Notes: generated by a model not told the origin, from the sequence alone. 39,188 nucleotides of DNA from Candidatus Omnitrophota bacterium (GCA_017995055.1 JAGOJP010000007.1:1-39188); one strand, 5' to 3'; counted from the stretch's first letter, positions 1-8,871 are shown. Translations and numbers: made by a program.

Positions 1-769
1 GAATAAGGTCCGCGACGCGGCAAACATCTTCTGCGCCGATATACCAGACAAGATCACCTTTCCCGACGGGATCGAGATGATGAATAAACGTGCTGATATT
101 CCCGGCCGGGTGCGGGCCGGCAAACCCGACGACAGAAACACCTTTCGCCTCCCGGATCGCGCGGGAACGCGCCGCAGGAGAACAACAGACAAACACGTTT
201 CCGGGCGTCAATCGTTTAAGAATCTCCAGGCCCTGGTGAAACCGCGCTTCGCGCCCTTCCAGGACAAAATCCAAATCCGGGGACAGGGGGTCGGTCATAT
301 GCGCCTGCACAAAAATCGCTTTTGGCCGGCGGCCCGGGTCCGCTATTTTAGAAAAAGGCCTCTGCCGAAGACACGGCCACACGCCGGCAACCAGCATCCG
401 TTCAACAAGGCTGTCCGGAGAAAAATTTTTGATTTCCGCAGCAGAAATTTTAGGGAAAGAAAGCGCGTCCTGCTTTCCGTCGCAAAGGACCGTAACCGCC
501 GACAAAGACCGTTTTTCCCCCCGCATGATCCCGGCGACCGTGCCGCTGGCAGGAGAAACAATTTTGACCCGTCGGTCATCCTTATGTTCCAAAAGCGGGG
601 AACCGACTTTAACGGAATCCCCGGCCTTAACAACCGGCCTTAAACGCAAACCGTAAAAATCAAAAGGCTGCACCGCAACCGTGGAAGGGAGCGCTAGTGA
701 TACTTTTTTACGCTCGGCCGAGCCCGGCAAACGGATGTCCCGGCCTTTATGGATCCGTATAATGTTCAT
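1..769 (-). CDS. nqrA: Na+-translocating NADH:quinone reductase subunit A (partial, C-terminus beyond window)
   Basis: This minus-strand frame is open from an ATG at 767-769 to the left window edge (about 256 residues), so the C-terminal part is missing. The start MNIIRIHKGRDIRLPG matches the NqrA opening (I-x-KG-x-D-x-P-x-G). It is followed by a lipoyl-like barrel segment with VKAGDSVKVGSPLLEHK and SPASGTVAGIMRGEKR, both typical of NqrA. Further on, GFAGPHPAGNIST followed by HHLDPV matches the NqrA stretch with HPAG and HxxDPV. NqrA is the cytoplasmic, ubiquinone-associated subunit of the Nqr sodium pump, which oxidises NADH and exports Na+. The rest of nqrBCDEF would be expected to the left, outside the window. 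No clear Shine-Dalgarno is seen. It follows the thiolase gene by 105 bases on the same strand and may be a separate transcript. The family call is firm; whether the complex is complete cannot be seen. Confidence 0.88.
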   Translation of the reverse strand, partial: MNIIRIHKGRDIRLPGSAERKKVSLALPSTVAVQPFDFYGLRLRPVVKAGDSVKVGSPLLEHKDDRRVKIVSPASGTVAGIMRGEKRSLSAVTVLCDGKQDALSFPKISAAEIKNFSPDSLVERMLVAGVWPCLRQRPFSKIADPGRRPKAIFVQAHMTDPLSPDLDFVLEGREARFHQGLEILKRLTPGNVFVCCSPAARSRAIREAKGVSVVGFAGPHPAGNISTFIHHLDPVGKGDLVWYIGAEDVCRVADLI

Positions 770-874
770 CCCGCGCTATCTATCTTTATCGTATTGCCCT
801 TTTAGGGTTTTAATCTTCTTTAAACACGCCGGCAGCCGGCTGAGGATTCCTTCCTGACCTCTCCCTTTGACGGC

Positions 875-2035
875 TCAGGCCAGACCAACCCGTTCGATCC
901 CCAGGGCGATCGCTCCCCCGCCGCCAAAACATACGCAGACCACTCCCTTCGTCTGCTTGCGCCGCCTTAAGACATGCGTTAACGTGACCAGGCACCGCAA
1001 GCCCGCCGCGCCCAAAGGATGCCCCAGGGCAATGTCTCCGCCGTTAACATTAAATTTCTCCTCTGGAATACCCAACTGGTCCCGGGCAGCCAGCGCGGCC
1101 GCCGCAAAGGCTTCACAAATTTCAAAAGCATCAACGTCCCCCAAGCGCCAGCCGCATTCCCGGCAGCATTGTTTCACCGCTTCCCCGGCGGCCCCGAAGA
1201 TATCCCGCGGCGGCACATAAACGCAGGCGTATCCGCGGACGGCCGCCAGCGGAGGGCGCGGGGATATTTTTATATACTCCTCCGATGCGGCCAAAACAAC
1301 GCACGCCCCGTCCGCCGGAGCCGAGGCGTTCCCGGCCGTGATCGTCCCGTCCGGCTGAAAAACCGGCGGCAACTGGCTCAAACGCTGCAGGTTGATCGTC
1401 GGACGCGGACACTCATCCTGCTCCAGCGTTTTATTGTCTCCCAGGGAAATCGGCACCAGTTCCCCGGCAAAATCGCCCTGACGTTGAGCGCTTAACGCCC
1501 GGGAATGACTCATAAACGCGTACTGATCCTGCGCCTCACGGGAAATTTTACGCGCCCGGGCCAGGTCTTCGCACAGATCCCCCATCAGCCGCCCCGTCAT
1601 GGAACACTGAAGCCCATCCACCTGTAAACTGGACAAGCGCTCCCCGGACAACGTGATGATCTCCGGATTATGCGAAGCTGATTCCACGGCGACCGCAGCG
1701 GCCAGGTGAAGAGGAGAAGCCCGCAAGGCGCTAATAATATTAAGAAAGGCCTGAACGCCGGAGGCGCACACGTTGCCGACAGAGTAGGCGGGAACATGAT
1801 CCGGAACGCCGGCCGCCAGGGCGATTGACCGCGGCAGATTCTGCCCCAGCCCGGCCGACACCGCGTTGCCGACCACCACTTCCTGAATGTCCTCCGGGGC
1901 AAGGCCGCCCTGTTTTAATCCGGCCCGCAGGACGGCGGCCGCCAACTCGTGCGGGAAAACAGACTTGAACCCTTTAAATGTTTTTCCGATCGGCGACCGC
2001 AGGCTTTCAAGGATATAAATAGGATCCTGTTTCAT
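875..2035 (-). CDS. Thiolase (acetyl-CoA C-acyltransferase family)
   Basis: A 386-residue protein of normal thiolase length. The nucleophilic cysteine is C90 in NVCASGVQAF. The C-terminal half has CEAFAAAALA (usually NEAFA), then GHPLGAAG with the catalytic His, and VCFGGGGAIA with the second catalytic Cys, so the C-H-C triad is intact. Thiolases condense two acyl-CoAs, or cleave 3-ketoacyl-CoA with CoA, in the cytoplasm. Sequence alone does not separate a biosynthetic acetoacetyl-CoA thiolase from a beta-oxidation enzyme. No hydroxyacyl-CoA dehydrogenase or hydratase is nearby. The ATG at 2033-2035 lies 1 base after the stop of the DRTGG gene, so the two are almost certainly co-transcribed and translationally coupled. 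The pairing with a phosphotransacetylase-like protein suggests a link to acetyl-CoA metabolism, which is inference. Confidence 0.9.
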   Translation of the reverse strand: MKQDPIYILESLRSPIGKTFKGFKSVFPHELAAAVLRAGLKQGGLAPEDIQEVVVGNAVSAGLGQNLPRSIALAAGVPDHVPAYSVGNVCASGVQAFLNIISALRASPLHLAAAVAVESASHNPEIITLSGERLSSLQVDGLQCSMTGRLMGDLCEDLARARKISREAQDQYAFMSHSRALSAQRQGDFAGELVPISLGDNKTLEQDECPRPTINLQRLSQLPPVFQPDGTITAGNASAPADGACVVLAASEEYIKISPRPPLAAVRGYACVYVPPRDIFGAAGEAVKQCCRECGWRLGDVDAFEICEAFAAAALAARDQLGIPEEKFNVNGGDIALGHPLGAAGLRCLVTLTHVLRRRKQTKGVVCVCFGGGGAIALGIERVGLA

Positions 2036-2036
2036 A

Positions 2037-3134
2037 TCAAATGTTGTTTATGATGGCGTCAACATCAACATGTTTTTTAACAAGCTGCCGGGCTTCCGCA
2101 ATTTTATCTTTATCGGTCTTCTGAATTTTACAGATCAAATTTTCTATTTTACCGGCCACTTTATACGTGTCGTCCTCGGTGATCAAAATAGGAATATGGC
2201 TTTTCTCCAAAAGGTCGACGATCTTGACGTTGGGGGTAAGCCCGCCTGTCAGCATAATCGCCGAAACCTGCGTTTTTTTCCCCTGAGACACCAGATGAGA
2301 GCTGACCGCCGCTAGAATATTGTCCACCCGGTCTCCGGACGTGATGACCATCGTCCCGTCGGTAATATAATTGATCATATTATACGGCTCCATGGCGGCG
2401 ATAATCGTGTTCTTGACTTTGCGGTTCAGGCTGGTGTGGCCGCACAATAACTGCAGATTGAGCTCTTTCATCAATTGCCCAACAGTCGGAGAGCTGAGAA
2501 TGGGATCCTGGGGGATAAGTCCAAGAAGAAGCAGTCCTTTATTTTTTAACCCTTCCTGGAGGGCTTTCTGAACCCGGTCATATTTCTGAGGAAGGACTTT
2601 GTTGACGATAACACCCAACACCGGGACCTGTTTGGCATCAAACAACGCTTTATTCAGCATGATTTCATCGATGCTGCGGCCAATCCCACCCTCCGAAACG
2701 ATAATAACCTTAGAGTGCAACATGCTGGCCACCTCCGCGTTGGACAAATCAATGACAGCGCCCACGCCAGCGTGCCCGGTGCCTTCAATGATAATGGCGT
2801 CCTTGCCCTTGGTCAACGACAGGAAACATTGTTCAATTTTCTGCCGCAGGGTGTCCGGCTGCGGATTAAAAATATACTTTTCCGTGAATCCCCGTCCGAC
2901 AGTGACCGGGCTCATCCATTTGATTTTTTCCTGACAGCGGTAAACTTCCCCGATCAAATAACTGTCTTTATCCACTGTCTGGCCGGAGAAATTCACCGTC
3001 TGCTGGCCGACGGGTTTCATAAAAGTCGTTTTCAGCTTCCGTTCCTGAAGCGTCCGGTACAGCCCCAATGAAACCGTCGTCTTCCCCGCATTCTGATAGA
3101 TGGAAGAAATAAATATGTTTTTCATCTTTTTCAT
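2037..3134 (-). CDS. P-loop (AAA_26/BioD-like) plus DRTGG domain protein, phosphotransacetylase N-terminal-like
   Basis: A 365-residue protein made of two domains that also form the N-terminal part of long bacterial phosphate acetyltransferases, but without the catalytic PTA domain. Residues 1-210 are a BioD/CobB-like P-loop NTPase fold. They show KNIFISSIYQNAGKTT with a GKT nucleotide loop, FMKPVGQ, and IIIEGTGHAGVG. Residues about 235-345 are a DRTGG domain with IMLTGGLTPN and IPILITEDDTYKVA. The role of this stand-alone architecture is not established; regulation of acyl-CoA metabolism is a guess from the fusion partner and from the adjacent thiolase. An upstream TTG at 3182 is in frame. 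The ATG at 3132-3134 is preferred because GAGGGG lies 10 bases before it and the NTPase strand starts there. A TATAAT at 3227-3232 could drive the operon. Confidence 0.82.
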   Translation of the reverse strand: MKKMKNIFISSIYQNAGKTTVSLGLYRTLQERKLKTTFMKPVGQQTVNFSGQTVDKDSYLIGEVYRCQEKIKWMSPVTVGRGFTEKYIFNPQPDTLRQKIEQCFLSLTKGKDAIIIEGTGHAGVGAVIDLSNAEVASMLHSKVIIVSEGGIGRSIDEIMLNKALFDAKQVPVLGVIVNKVLPQKYDRVQKALQEGLKNKGLLLLGLIPQDPILSSPTVGQLMKELNLQLLCGHTSLNRKVKNTIIAAMEPYNMINYITDGTMVITSGDRVDNILAAVSSHLVSQGKKTQVSAIMLTGGLTPNVKIVDLLEKSHIPILITEDDTYKVAGKIENLICKIQKTDKDKIAEARQLVKKHVDVDAIINNI

Positions 3135-3182
3135 CGGAAAAAATCCCCTCTTTTTACAAGCTTGAAAAATTTTACCACACAA

Positions 3183-3491
3183 CCTTCTGGCTGAATACCT
3201 TATTTTTGTCTTACGAGAACACGCTCATTATAAAAACTTTTTGTTTTGGGAGACCAAAGATATCCGCCCCGGGCCGGCTTTGCCAGCATGGATTTTTCTT
3301 GTGGCGCTTCTAATCCTGCCGACAAATTCCCAATCAGCCCCGCAGGGAAAACCGAGGAGGACATCAAAGCCAGGCTCAACCTGCCAGCCATTTGCCGGCC
3401 AGGGGCGAGACCTCATGAATAATTCGCTGCACGAAATGAGCCGGCGTCTTAACCTGCGGCGAACATCCCCGAAACAGAAGGAAGATAAACA
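3183..3491. other. Gene-free GC-rich stretch between operons; possible structured RNA, unassigned
   Basis: About 300 bases with no convincing gene on either strand. The open frames here have no ribosome binding site and run into the promoter or terminator. The plus strand reads AATCC, then GCCCCGCA, then AAAGCCAGG and ACCTGCC. These blocks recall conserved pieces of the cobalamin riboswitch in the right order, but the spacing is wrong and no plus-strand gene follows. The minus strand begins one segment with GGGGCTGATT, as tmRNA genes do, but the tag reading frame and the 3' TTCGA arm are missing. I could not match it to RNase P or SRP RNA. It may be a leader for the minus-strand operon or simply decayed sequence. 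Confidence 0.3.
3227..3232 (-). promoter_or_regulatory. Candidate -10 element for the DRTGG-thiolase operon
   Basis: A perfect TATAAT on the minus strand, about 93 bases upstream of the ATG at 3134. No convincing -35 hexamer stands at 16-18 bases; TTGGTC sits 19 bases upstream. The assignment rests on the -10 match and position only. Confidence 0.45.
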
Positions 3492-3520
3492 AAAAGGGGA
3501 GGCGCTTTGCCTCCCCTTTT
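3492..3520 (-). terminator. Rho-independent terminator, probably bidirectional
   Basis: A perfect 12-bp stem (3492-3503 with 3509-3520) around a 5-base loop. It is GC-rich in the middle, with four A-T pairs at the base giving a T-run on both strands. It lies 37 bases past the stop of the NTF2-like gene on the minus strand, so that gene is the likely client. It also closes the gene-free stretch on the plus strand. Confidence 0.85.
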
Positions 3521-3556
3521 CATAATTCCCCGGCTGGCCGGTCCCCCACCCCCCCG

Positions 3557-4003
3557 CTATTCCTCCGACAGCTCAAATTCTAAAATCACCTGATTCCAGA
3601 ACCTCCAGGCTTCCTTCTCTTTTCGGAAAATCTGAATGATATCCACCCGATTACCTTGAAAAGGAGGGGTGTCGGGTTTCTGGTTGACCTTCTCGGTGGT
3701 TTGCGTGATCCGTGCCACGGCATACTCGTCATCCGCCCCTAAAAACACATAAGACATCAACGCATATTTTAAATCATAATCCTCAAAAATCCGGGGTAAC
3801 TGCTGGCTTATTTTATTATACGCCGGGGACTGCGAATGGATAGTCTGCAACACCGCAGAGATATCCTCCTTTTCGGTCGCCTGTAACCCCTCCAGAACGA
3901 GCCCCCGGAGGGTGTCTCCCAGGGATGTCTCCGCCCAGGCACCCGTCGCAGCTATAAAGAATAATACCCACAATATCAAAATAGCCGGCACTTTTTTCAT
4001 CAT
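3557..4003 (-). CDS. Exported small protein with NTF2/SnoaL-like fold
   Basis: A 148-residue protein with a Sec signal peptide: MMKK, then a hydrophobic stretch to about residue 22, with probable cleavage after AWA. The mature part has a helical N-terminal half (GLVLEGLQATEKEDISAVLQ), then beta-rich text with YAVARITQT and VDIIQIFRKEKEAWRFWNQV. That pattern is usual in SnoaL/NTF2-like domains with an alpha-beta cone fold. Such domains bind small ligands or act as non-catalytic modules, so no reaction can be assigned. AAGGAGGAGC precedes two tandem ATGs at 4001-4003 and 3998-4000; the second has the better spacing. A strong terminator follows, so it appears monocistronic. The 4004-4299 interval downstream of the MCP gene shows nothing else I can support. 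Confidence 0.72.
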   Translation of the reverse strand: MMKKVPAILILWVLFFIAATGAWAETSLGDTLRGLVLEGLQATEKEDISAVLQTIHSQSPAYNKISQQLPRIFEDYDLKYALMSYVFLGADDEYAVARITQTTEKVNQKPDTPPFQGNRVDIIQIFRKEKEAWRFWNQVILEFELSEE

Positions 4004-4299
4004 GCTCCTCCTTGTTCATTTATAAATATTCGGCCACGGAAGCCCCGCATCCAGGGGCGTTAGACCTATTAACAAGTCACTTTACGGAATGATCTGACGT
4101 CTTGCCATAGGCGCAGCAAAAAAGCGTGTTATGCTCTTACCTTCATCCATGGGCACGTCCAGGGGCTTCTGGGAAGGCAGATACAATCAGGGAAACAATC
4201 TCCTGAGGACTGCAAATTAAGAAAAAAGGAGGAATCCTTTTGCCAAGGATCACCTCGCAACCGTTTTGTTTCACACCTTGAACGATCTTCGCCCTGTTA

Positions 4300-6096
4300 T
4301 TAAGAAATTTTATATTTACTGACCATGTCCTGCAGCCCTTTGGCGCTATTATAAAGCTGTTGAGAAGACATCGTCAAGGATTCTGCGGTGCCGGCGAAGT
4401 TTTCGGTTATAGAAGAATTTTGCTCCATAGAAGCCGCCTGTTCTTCTGTGGAACTGGAAATCCCCTGGGTCTGTTCGGAGATGCTTTTAATATCTTCAAC
4501 GACATGTTTCAGGCTTTCTTCGACCGCCTGAGATAATTTCACCCCGTTTTCAACCTGCTTCATACTGTTCGTGATCAATTTGGTGATCTCGTTGGCGGAA
4601 GCGGCGCTGCGTTCCGCCAGTTTACGCACCTCATCAGCGACCACGGCGAAGCCTTTCCCGTGTTCCCCGGCCCTGGCCGCCTCTATGGCCGCGTTCAGTG
4701 CGAGCAAGTTTGTCTGATCGGCGATCTCCGTAATTAAAGAAATAACATTATTAATATTCTTAGCGCTGCGGGCGATTTCTTCCATCGCCGCCATTGATTT
4801 CGCCATATTCGTTCCGGAGTCCGCGACATTTTTCGCCGCTTTTTGGGCAAGATCATTCGCCCGATTGGAATCCATGGCGTTCGCCTGGACCGTTCCGGAA
4901 ATATGCTCAAAACTCGCGGACTGCTGTTCAGCGCCTTCGGATATCTGCTGAGACACGGACGACAGATCCCGGGAGGTCTCCACAAACAGCTCTACGCCCA
5001 CCTGAACGCATCTTAAAATATCCGCCACCTGCGCGATAAACGCATTGATCTTCTGGGAAAATTCGCCCATTTCATCCTGAGACAAGACATTAACGCGGCT
5101 TGTCATATCCCCCGTCATAATCGCGTCCAACGTTTTGGTAATCTCCATCAGCGGCCTGGTAATGCCGCGGCTAAAAGCCCCCGCGCAAAAAAAGTTAAAA
5201 CCCAAACAAAAAAGAAACACGCCCCCCAAAAGAAAAACGGTCCTTTTTAAATCGGTGATGACGTTCTGTTTCTTTAGGGTGGCATTATGAACCTCCTGGG
5301 AAGCCAAGCTTTCTATCTGCGAAACCAACGCCCCCTTCAGGCTCACCAGTTGTTCCCCCTTCCCCAAAACCGCCTTGTCCATGTCAAGCAAACGCATGGT
5401 TTCCTGCTGATATTTATCCAGAGCGGAATCCAGCGACTTCTGAACGCTCTCCGCTACGGCGAGCTGCCGGACCGCGTCTTGAATCGCCTGAATATTCTGC
5501 TGAATTGACTTTATATACGTTTCCTCGCCGGTCAGTAAATAATAATTCTGTTCATTCTGGATCACCTGAAACCAAAGCCCCTTCACCTGATCCAGTCCTT
5601 GGCTCCTGACGACCGCGTCCACTTCCTGCGCGGCACTGATCATCTGCCCTAAAATCCCCTGACGTTTTTCAACACCCCGTTTCTTGATCAAAGAAACCAT
5701 TTCCTGAAAAGACGCGCCATACTCCTCTATTTTTTGTAACAAGTCCTCTCGCGAAGCCCCCTCGGGCACGCTCGAAACCAGGGCAGAAAGCTGCTGTCCG
5801 TTTTTTAAAAGGCGATTGTGATACAAAAAAAATGTTTTGGCGAAATTATCATCATAGTTTTGAAGATATTGAGTAACGGCGCTCTCCATGCCCGCCACAG
5901 TCGCCAAAGATTCTTGCGCCAGCCGGATTTGCTCCATATGGTTATTAAGGATCTGCTCCATCCTCCTGGCTCCCCCCATACCATTATGAATCGCTACTCC
6001 GCAGAAAAGAAAAAAAACAAGACTCACAGAGCCAAAAGCCAGCCAAATTTTTTCTGATAATTTTAATTTTTTAAATATTTCTTTAATTCGGTGCAT
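4300..6096 (-). CDS. Methyl-accepting chemotaxis protein (transmembrane chemoreceptor)
   Basis: A 598-residue receptor. TM1 spans about 18-37, an all-helical periplasmic sensing domain lies at about 40-280, and TM2 is at about 286-306. A HAMP domain occupies about 307-360, starting GITRPLMEI and including [12 protein letters not shown]. The coiled-coil signalling domain carries the invariant hairpin tip at 456-495 ([21 protein letters not shown], then [16 protein letters not shown]). This tip docks CheW and CheA in membrane arrays. Candidate methylation glutamates lie in the flanking helices (for example [11 protein letters not shown] at 549-559). There is no C-terminal CheR/CheB tether pentapeptide. 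The ligand is unknown. No che genes are adjacent; a lone CheY-like receiver is at 13110-13472. AAAGGA precedes the ATG at 6094-6096 by about 8 bases. It is divergent from the GGDEF gene. Confidence 0.93.
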   Translation of the reverse strand: MHRIKEIFKKLKLSEKIWLAFGSVSLVFFLFCGVAIHNGMGGARRMEQILNNHMEQIRLAQESLATVAGMESAVTQYLQNYDDNFAKTFFLYHNRLLKNGQQLSALVSSVPEGASREDLLQKIEEYGASFQEMVSLIKKRGVEKRQGILGQMISAAQEVDAVVRSQGLDQVKGLWFQVIQNEQNYYLLTGEETYIKSIQQNIQAIQDAVRQLAVAESVQKSLDSALDKYQQETMRLLDMDKAVLGKGEQLVSLKGALVSQIESLASQEVHNATLKKQNVITDLKRTVFLLGGVFLFCLGFNFFCAGAFSRGITRPLMEITKTLDAIMTGDMTSRVNVLSQDEMGEFSQKINAFIAQVADILRCVQVGVELFVETSRDLSSVSQQISEGAEQQSASFEHISGTVQANAMDSNRANDLAQKAAKNVADSGTNMAKSMAAMEEIARSAKNINNVISLITEIADQTNLLALNAAIEAARAGEHGKGFAVVADEVRKLAERSAASANEITKLITNSMKQVENGVKLSQAVEESLKHVVEDIKSISEQTQGISSSTEEQAASMEQNSSITENFAGTAESLTMSSQQLYNSAKGLQDMVSKYKIS

Positions 6097-6474
6097 GCGG
6101 ACTGTCCTTTGTTTATTCCCGGCCAGCCGTAAACAGCAAACGCCCCTGCCCCGGCCTCATAGCCAAGCCTTTCATGATTCTAAAGGATTTCGCGGATCCC
6201 TTGCCCATGACTGCGGCCCCCGAATAATAAAAGAGTAACAATGAATGTGATGATGCATAGGAATGATTATATATTAGAAGGTTATTAATATTATAAGCAG
6301 AAATTTAAATGTATAAATATAATTTATATTTTTTTCCTAATGTATTAAAATGTCGAAATAAACAGATCGAGTCTTCCGGCCCGCCCGGCCGGACAAAGCT
6401 CTTGTTTCACACCCGTTTTAGGAGTAGCATAAAAGTGATTTCGTTGTCTTAATAATTTCAGCGAGGAAAGGCAT
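6097..6474. promoter_or_regulatory. Divergent intergenic region between MCP and GGDEF genes
   Basis: 378 bases without a gene. The centre (about 6238-6352) is strikingly AT-rich compared with the surroundings. On the minus strand TATAAT at 6290-6295, with TTTATA 17 bases upstream, is a plausible MCP promoter. On the plus side a GC-rich stem-loop (6375-6381 with 6387-6393, 7 bp, 5-base loop) sits about 80 bases before the cyclase ATG. It has no T-run, so it is not a terminator. I could not fit it to a known c-di-GMP riboswitch. Confidence 0.4.
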
Positions 6475-8280
6475 ATGGCCCGGCACATCCACACCAAAAA
6501 TATCGCCCCTAACGGCGAGTATAATTTACAAGAAATTATTGATGGCATTATAGATCCTTTTTATATTATTGATGTCGCAAATCATCGGATCGTCGGGGCC
6601 AACAAAGCGGCCCGCCAATCCCCCTTGGGCCCCGACTGTCTCTGCTATACCGCCATGCATCACTCCGAGACCCCCTGTCACGAGCAGAATTTACCCTGCC
6701 CCCTGACGACCATCCAAGAAACCCTTAAGCCGGTCACCATGGAACACGTTCATTTCGACAAAGAAGGTTCCCGCCGTTATTTCGAAATCAACGCCTATCC
6801 TATTTTTGACCAAGAAGGCCGCATCAAACAAATTTTAGAGCACACCATTGATATTACGGATCGGAAACGCCATGAGAACGCCATCCTGGAATCCGAAAAG
6901 CGATACCGGCAACTTTATGAAACCAGCCGGGATGGGTACGTGATGGTTGACATGAACGGTCATATCAAAGAATTCAATCATACGTTCCAGAACATGCTGG
7001 GGTACAAATCCCCGGAGATCAAAACGCTGAACTGCTGGGACATCACGCCCCCGCGCTGGCACCCGGCAGAAAAAAAAATATTGGAAGAACAGGTCTTGGC
7101 CCTGGGGTATTCCGAGCTTTATGAAAAAGAATTTATCCGCAAAGACGCCACCCTTGTCCCTGTCGAGTTGAGGACCTACCTCTTGCACGACCACTCCGGT
7201 AACCCTGCCGGCATGTGGTCTTTCGTAAGAGACATTTCCAAAAACAAAGAGGAAGAAATCAAACGTGAAGCCCTTCGCAAGGAAATCGAAACGGAAAAAC
7301 GCAAACTGGAACAGATCCTGAACATCGACCGGACCATGGCGTCTATCAGCAATCTCAACCATCTCGTCGATTTTGTCATTGAAAAAGCCACGGAAATCCT
7401 TGAGGTCGAGCGCTGTTCCCTCATGCTGCTGGATCCGAACAGCAAAGAATTGACGATCCGGGGGGCCAAGGGGGTGAATCCCGATCATATCACATCCACG
7501 CGCATCAAATTAGGGGATCCCTTGGCCGGAATTGTCGCTCAGGAAGGCCAGCCGTTGCTCATAAACAACATTGAAGAGGAGAAAAAATTCTGCCGCCCAA
7601 ACCGTCCAGGTTACAAGAACAAATCCTTCATGATCGCCCCCATCACACTCCAAAATAAACTGGTCGGGGTCGTCAATGTGGCGGACAAGAAATCCCCCTA
7701 TGACCCTTTTTTCGCAGACATTGACCTGCGTATCCTCTGCACGATTATCCGGCAGGCGGCCACGTCGATCGAAAACGCGACGAATTACCGGGAACTGGAA
7801 TATCTGTCTGTATCCGACCCTTTAACCGGTATTTATAATTACCGTTATTTCATTCGGACGCTGGACAAAGAAATCGAACGGGCCACCCGATATCACAGCC
7901 CCATGTGCCTGTTGATGCTCGACATCGACAACTTTAAAGCTTACAACGACGACTTCGGACATCTGGAAGGAGATGTGCTGCTCAAAAGGATCAGCACCGT
8001 ATTTAAAAACAATCTCCGGGCCGTCGATACGGTATGCCGTTATGCGGGGGACGAATTTGTGGCGATTCTGCCCCAGACCAATATTGAGCAGGCGAGAATC
8101 GTGGCCGGCAAGGTGACCGAGAGCATCAAAAATCTCAAAGGCAAACGCCCGGTTTCTGTGAGCGTCGGAGCCGGAGAATATTCGGCGCACAGTGACCGCC
8201 GGGATATTATTTTAAAAACGGACCAGGCCCTGTATCAGGCCAAACGGGAGGGCAAAGGCCGGATATGCTGCTTTCGATAA
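6475..8280 (+). CDS. PAS-PAS-GAF diguanylate cyclase (GGDEF family)
   Basis: A 601-residue soluble signalling enzyme with no membrane segment. PAS1 (about 15-130) holds a Cys/His cluster with C55, C57, H62, H63, C68 and C75. PAS2 spans about 141-258 (SEKRYRQLYE start, FVRDISKNK end). A short coiled coil leads into a GAF domain (about 286-438: VERCSLMLLD, IAPITLQNKLVGVV) and a GGDEF domain (440-600: SDPLTGIYNYRYF, LMLDIDNFKAYND). The active-site motif is AGDEF (524-528) instead of GGDEF; some cyclases with A at the first position are active. The inhibitory I-site RxxD is present as RAVD (515-518), exactly five residues ahead. It should make c-di-GMP from two GTP under PAS/GAF control with product inhibition. 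GAGGAAAGG precedes the ATG. It is the only long plus-strand gene in the window. Confidence 0.92.
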   Translation: MARHIHTKNIAPNGEYNLQEIIDGIIDPFYIIDVANHRIVGANKAARQSPLGPDCLCYTAMHHSETPCHEQNLPCPLTTIQETLKPVTMEHVHFDKEGSRRYFEINAYPIFDQEGRIKQILEHTIDITDRKRHENAILESEKRYRQLYETSRDGYVMVDMNGHIKEFNHTFQNMLGYKSPEIKTLNCWDITPPRWHPAEKKILEEQVLALGYSELYEKEFIRKDATLVPVELRTYLLHDHSGNPAGMWSFVRDISKNKEEEIKREALRKEIETEKRKLEQILNIDRTMASISNLNHLVDFVIEKATEILEVERCSLMLLDPNSKELTIRGAKGVNPDHITSTRIKLGDPLAGIVAQEGQPLLINNIEEEKKFCRPNRPGYKNKSFMIAPITLQNKLVGVVNVADKKSPYDPFFADIDLRILCTIIRQAATSIENATNYRELEYLSVSDPLTGIYNYRYFIRTLDKEIERATRYHSPMCLLMLDIDNFKAYNDDFGHLEGDVLLKRISTVFKNNLRAVDTVCRYAGDEFVAILPQTNIEQARIVAGKVTESIKNLKGKRPVSVSVGAGEYSAHSDRRDIILKTDQALYQAKREGKGRICCFR

Positions 8281-8287
8281 ACAGCCG

Positions 8288-8848
8288 TTAAGGATGATTT
8301 TCCGACAGGTACATCTCAAGATGCGTCAAGGTGTTGATCCCGATATTCCCGTCCGACTTAATTCCTTCCAGTTTCTGAAAATGAAGAATGGCCTTCTGGG
8401 TCTTCTTCCCCATCTTTCCGTCAATGGGCCCCGGATCAAGTCCCGCCTCTTTTAAAGCCGTCTGAATGGCCGCGGTGTTTAACTCCCCATCCACAACCAG
8501 CCCGAAACGCTCAAAACGCGTCAGGGCGTCCCAGGTCTTAAAATCCACAAACCGGGACGCTTTCAGGCCTTGGTCTTGCTGAAAATCTTCGATGGCCTGT
8601 CTCGTGTTTCCTCCGAGGATTCCGTCAACTTTGCCGATCCGGTAGCCATACAATTTTAACAATTTCTGAACCTCTGCAACCCGGACGTTCGGTTCCATGG
8701 GCACAACTTCACCCAATATCTCTTTCTCTTCCGCGCCTTCTTTCTGCAATAAACGGTATACAACATCACAGCCGGACAGCAACGCCGCGCCCAAAAACAG
8801 CATCAGGACAAACATCATCCGATGATCACGCCGCCATGCCTTGATCAT
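8288..8848 (-). CDS. Lipoprotein with two peptidoglycan-binding (PG_binding_1) domains
   Basis: A 186-residue protein. The N-terminus has a charged start, a hydrophobic helix and the lipobox LLSGC with the lipidated Cys at residue 27. Two repeats follow: about 56-110 (RVAEVQKLLKLYGYRIGKVDGILGGNTRQAIEDFQ) and about 120-178 (LNTAAIQTALKEAGLDPGPIDGKMGKKTQKAILHFQ). Each is a three-helix peptidoglycan-binding module with the G-x-x-D-G signature. It probably tethers an outer or inner membrane to the cell wall; no hydrolase domain is present. AAGGGGA precedes the ATG at 8846-8848. The gene ends 7 bases from the convergent cyclase gene. An in-frame start at residue 11 or 12 would still leave a lipoprotein signal. 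Confidence 0.85.
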   Translation of the reverse strand: MIKAWRRDHRMMFVLMLFLGAALLSGCDVVYRLLQKEGAEEKEILGEVVPMEPNVRVAEVQKLLKLYGYRIGKVDGILGGNTRQAIEDFQQDQGLKASRFVDFKTWDALTRFERFGLVVDGELNTAAIQTALKEAGLDPGPIDGKMGKKTQKAILHFQKLEGIKSDGNIGINTLTHLEMYLSENHP

Positions 8849-8871
8849 AATCGGTCCCCTTTTGAATTTAT

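Noticed and set aside
3183-3340. tmRNA on the minus strand, because of GGGGCTGATT followed by a partly similar stretch
   Set aside because: The TTCGACGGG-like block is poor, no tag frame ending in Ala-Ala is seen, and the 3' T-arm with TTCGA and CCA is absent.
3241-3525. Plus-strand open frame of 94 codons, and minus-strand frames at 3200-3416
   Set aside because: They have no ribosome site and low-complexity composition. The plus frame runs into the terminator hairpin, and the minus frames run through the TATAAT at 3227-3232.
4224-4241. Terminator for the MCP gene
   Set aside because: The 7-bp stem has only three G-C pairs and no T-run follows on the minus strand.
6361-6474. c-di-GMP riboswitch before the GGDEF gene
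   Set aside because: A GC stem is present, but the conserved GEMM blocks and tetraloop receptor could not be found.
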